This document shows, one piece after another, positions 39,276 through 40,261 of a stretch of 40,261 nt of DNA; position 1 is the stretch's first letter, and the number at the start of each line of letters is the position of its first letter. The stretch covers positions 1-40,261 of the forward strand of contig CABUTR010000016.1 in NCBI GenBank assembly GCA_902494555.1, read 5' to 3'. This stretch comes from an uncultured Collinsella sp. Lineage in GTDB: Bacteria > Actinomycetota > Coriobacteriia > Coriobacteriales > Coriobacteriaceae. The notes beneath the pieces are model-generated. The model was not told the origin of the DNA. It saw only the letters and a list, made by a program, of their open reading frames with translations, and ran no database searches. A program made the position numbers and the translations under genes.

Positions 39276-40142
39276 CTATTTGGCAAGGTGTTTTTTAGAA
39301 TCCATTTTGCGCTCGGCCTCGAAGGCCTGCCTGTCCCAATCGAGCGGAAGTCCGGCCTCGACCCATGCCTCGTAGGCCCTCCTTATGGGCTTGAGCTCCC
39401 TTTGGCCCCTCTCCAGCATCGAGATGTACTTCTCGCTGGTGCCCAGTATGGACGCCGCCCTCACCTGGCTGACCCTCGCCGCGCGCCTGGCCGCCACGAG
39501 CTCCGAGGCGTCCGCCGGCCTCCTGATCTCGTGCGGGTGCATCAGCGCCCGGTACGCCTCCCTGGCCACGTAGCGCTTGAGGCACCTCATGACCTCCCTG
39601 TCGCTCTTTCCCCGCCCCCTGGCCCTCTCGGCGTACTCGGCGGTCTCGGGGTCGCGCATGACCCTCTGCCTCGCGATCTCGTGCAGCGCGCTGTTCGCCT
39701 GCCGGTCGCCGCCCCTGTTGAGCCTGTGCCTCACGGTCTTGCCGCTCGAGGCGGGGATGGGGCAGGCCCCGCATATCGCCGCGAACGACGCCTCGGAGCG
39801 CAGCCTGCCCGGGTTGTCCCCGGCCGCGACCGCGAGCTTGGCCGCGCTCACGGGCCCGCACCCGTACATCGCCAGCAGCGCGGGGCAGTTCTCCTCCAGG
39901 GACGCCTCGATCGCGAGCTCCATGTCGAGCGCCGCGTCGCGCGCCGCCGCCCACAGGTCCGCCAGCGCGCCGAGCGCGGCGCCCGGCGCGCCCTCGGCGC
40001 GCACGGAGGGGAGCTCCTCCATCAGCCTCGGCCCTCCCATGCCGCGGAACCTCGACCTGAGCCCCTCCGGCGCGGTGGTGAGCAGCGACCTCGCGGTGTT
40101 GATCGCCGAGGTCCGCGCCTTCACCGCCCCGGAGCGCGCCGC
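39276..40142 (-). pseudogene. IS110-family transposase remnant with C-terminal XRE-type helix-turn-helix
   Basis: This frame contains the C-terminal Transposase_20 domain of IS110-type transposases: LLAMYGCGPVSAAKLAVAAG (about residues 98-117 of the open frame), then FAAICGACPIPASSGKTVRH and RLNRGGDRQANSALHEIARQ. It lacks the N-terminal RuvC-like DEDD domain, because the homology stops at 40142 where foreign sequence begins. The apparent ATG at 40169 lies in that foreign sequence. After the transposase domain the frame continues with ADASELVAARRAARVSQVRA and ASILGTSEKYISMLERGQRE, a good XRE helix-turn-helix, which is unusual for IS110 proteins. Codon use is extremely GC-rich, unlike neighbouring genes. 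It is presumably inactive. Confidence 0.7.
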
Positions 40143-40261
40143 TGTTAGCGCTAATCTAAAATTGACCACTTTCGCAAACGCATCTCGCCGAATGCGCTAA
40201 CGTGCTTTCGCCGAACCCGCTAACGTACTTTCACCAACTGCGCTAACGGAACTATGCTCCG
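40143..40261. mobile_element. Probable terminal region of a second insertion sequence (IS21-like), cut by window edge
   Basis: At 40143 the sequence changes abruptly to TGTTAGCGCTAATC followed by AAAATTGACCAC. IS21-type ends commonly begin TGTTAGCG with a TTGACC-like motif. A tandem array follows: CGCAAACG at 40173, CGCTAACGTGC at 40195, CGCTAACGTAC at 40218 and CGCTAACGG at 40241, a period of 22-23 bp. Multiple terminal repeats are typical transposase-binding sites in that family. The element runs off the window, so its transposase is unseen and the family is an inference. Confidence 0.45.

Noticed and set aside
40173..40261. Tandem 22-23 bp repeats as a CRISPR array
   Set aside because: The units follow each other directly without unique spacers, and the unit itself varies.

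Overview
The window looks like the chromosome of a gut coriobacterium, most likely Collinsella or a close relative (Actinomycetota, Coriobacteriia). This is inferred from the high-GC coding sequence with good AGGAGG-type ribosome binding sites, the strictly fermentative gene set (pyruvate formate-lyase, flavodiiron protein, class II aldolase), the membrane-anchored LuxR regulator, and the agmatine deiminase genes. No database search was possible, so the genus is an inference.

Layout. 1-4526: a galactose module (galT and galK on the minus strand, divergent LacI-type regulator) with an 18-bp inverted operator pair between them. 4656-5816: flavodiiron protein. 5876-7872: DeoR-type regulator divergent from class II fructose-bisphosphate aldolase. 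8195-9813: AraC regulator followed by a HAD phosphatase. 10302-11291: a NUDIX hydrolase fused to a Vsr endonuclease. 11438-14414: a BceAB-like ABC system. 14605-24801: an agmatine catabolism cluster made of a membrane LuxR regulator (AguR-like), putrescine carbamoyltransferase, two APC permeases, two agmatine deiminase paralogues and a second, soluble LuxR regulator. Long hairpin-rich leaders separate these genes, and no carbamate kinase is present. 24991-27268: an AlbA/Schlafen-type regulator and a GNAT acetyltransferase. 27750-28781: DAHP synthase. 29350-34021: a MarR-ABC-ABC heterodimeric exporter operon. 34312-36189: an SDR dehydrogenase with a KdgT-type permease. 36656-39044: pyruvate formate-lyase encoded as two separate genes. 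39276-40261: an IS110-type transposase remnant cut by what looks like the end of a second insertion sequence.

The two most interesting signals are these. First, pyruvate formate-lyase is split. The 683-residue catalytic chain has the Cys-Cys pair but stops before the glycyl-radical domain. That domain is a separate 83-residue gene 85 bp downstream, with its own ribosome binding site and two hairpins in the gap. Second, a family of about 80-150 bp structured elements sits directly after gene stop codons (partial copy at 1-135; copies at 14457-14603, 20134-20216 and 27602-27749). Helices differ in sequence but stay paired, while internal loops are conserved, which is the pattern of a structured RNA. 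A second hairpin family (7906-8030, 39063-39166, 39221-39263) also shows compensated base changes.

The intergenic DNA is unusually rich in palindromic repeats. Several families occur twice in the window, including a MITE-like element with 31-bp perfect inverted repeats at 28995-29223. I saw no tRNA, rRNA or CRISPR array.
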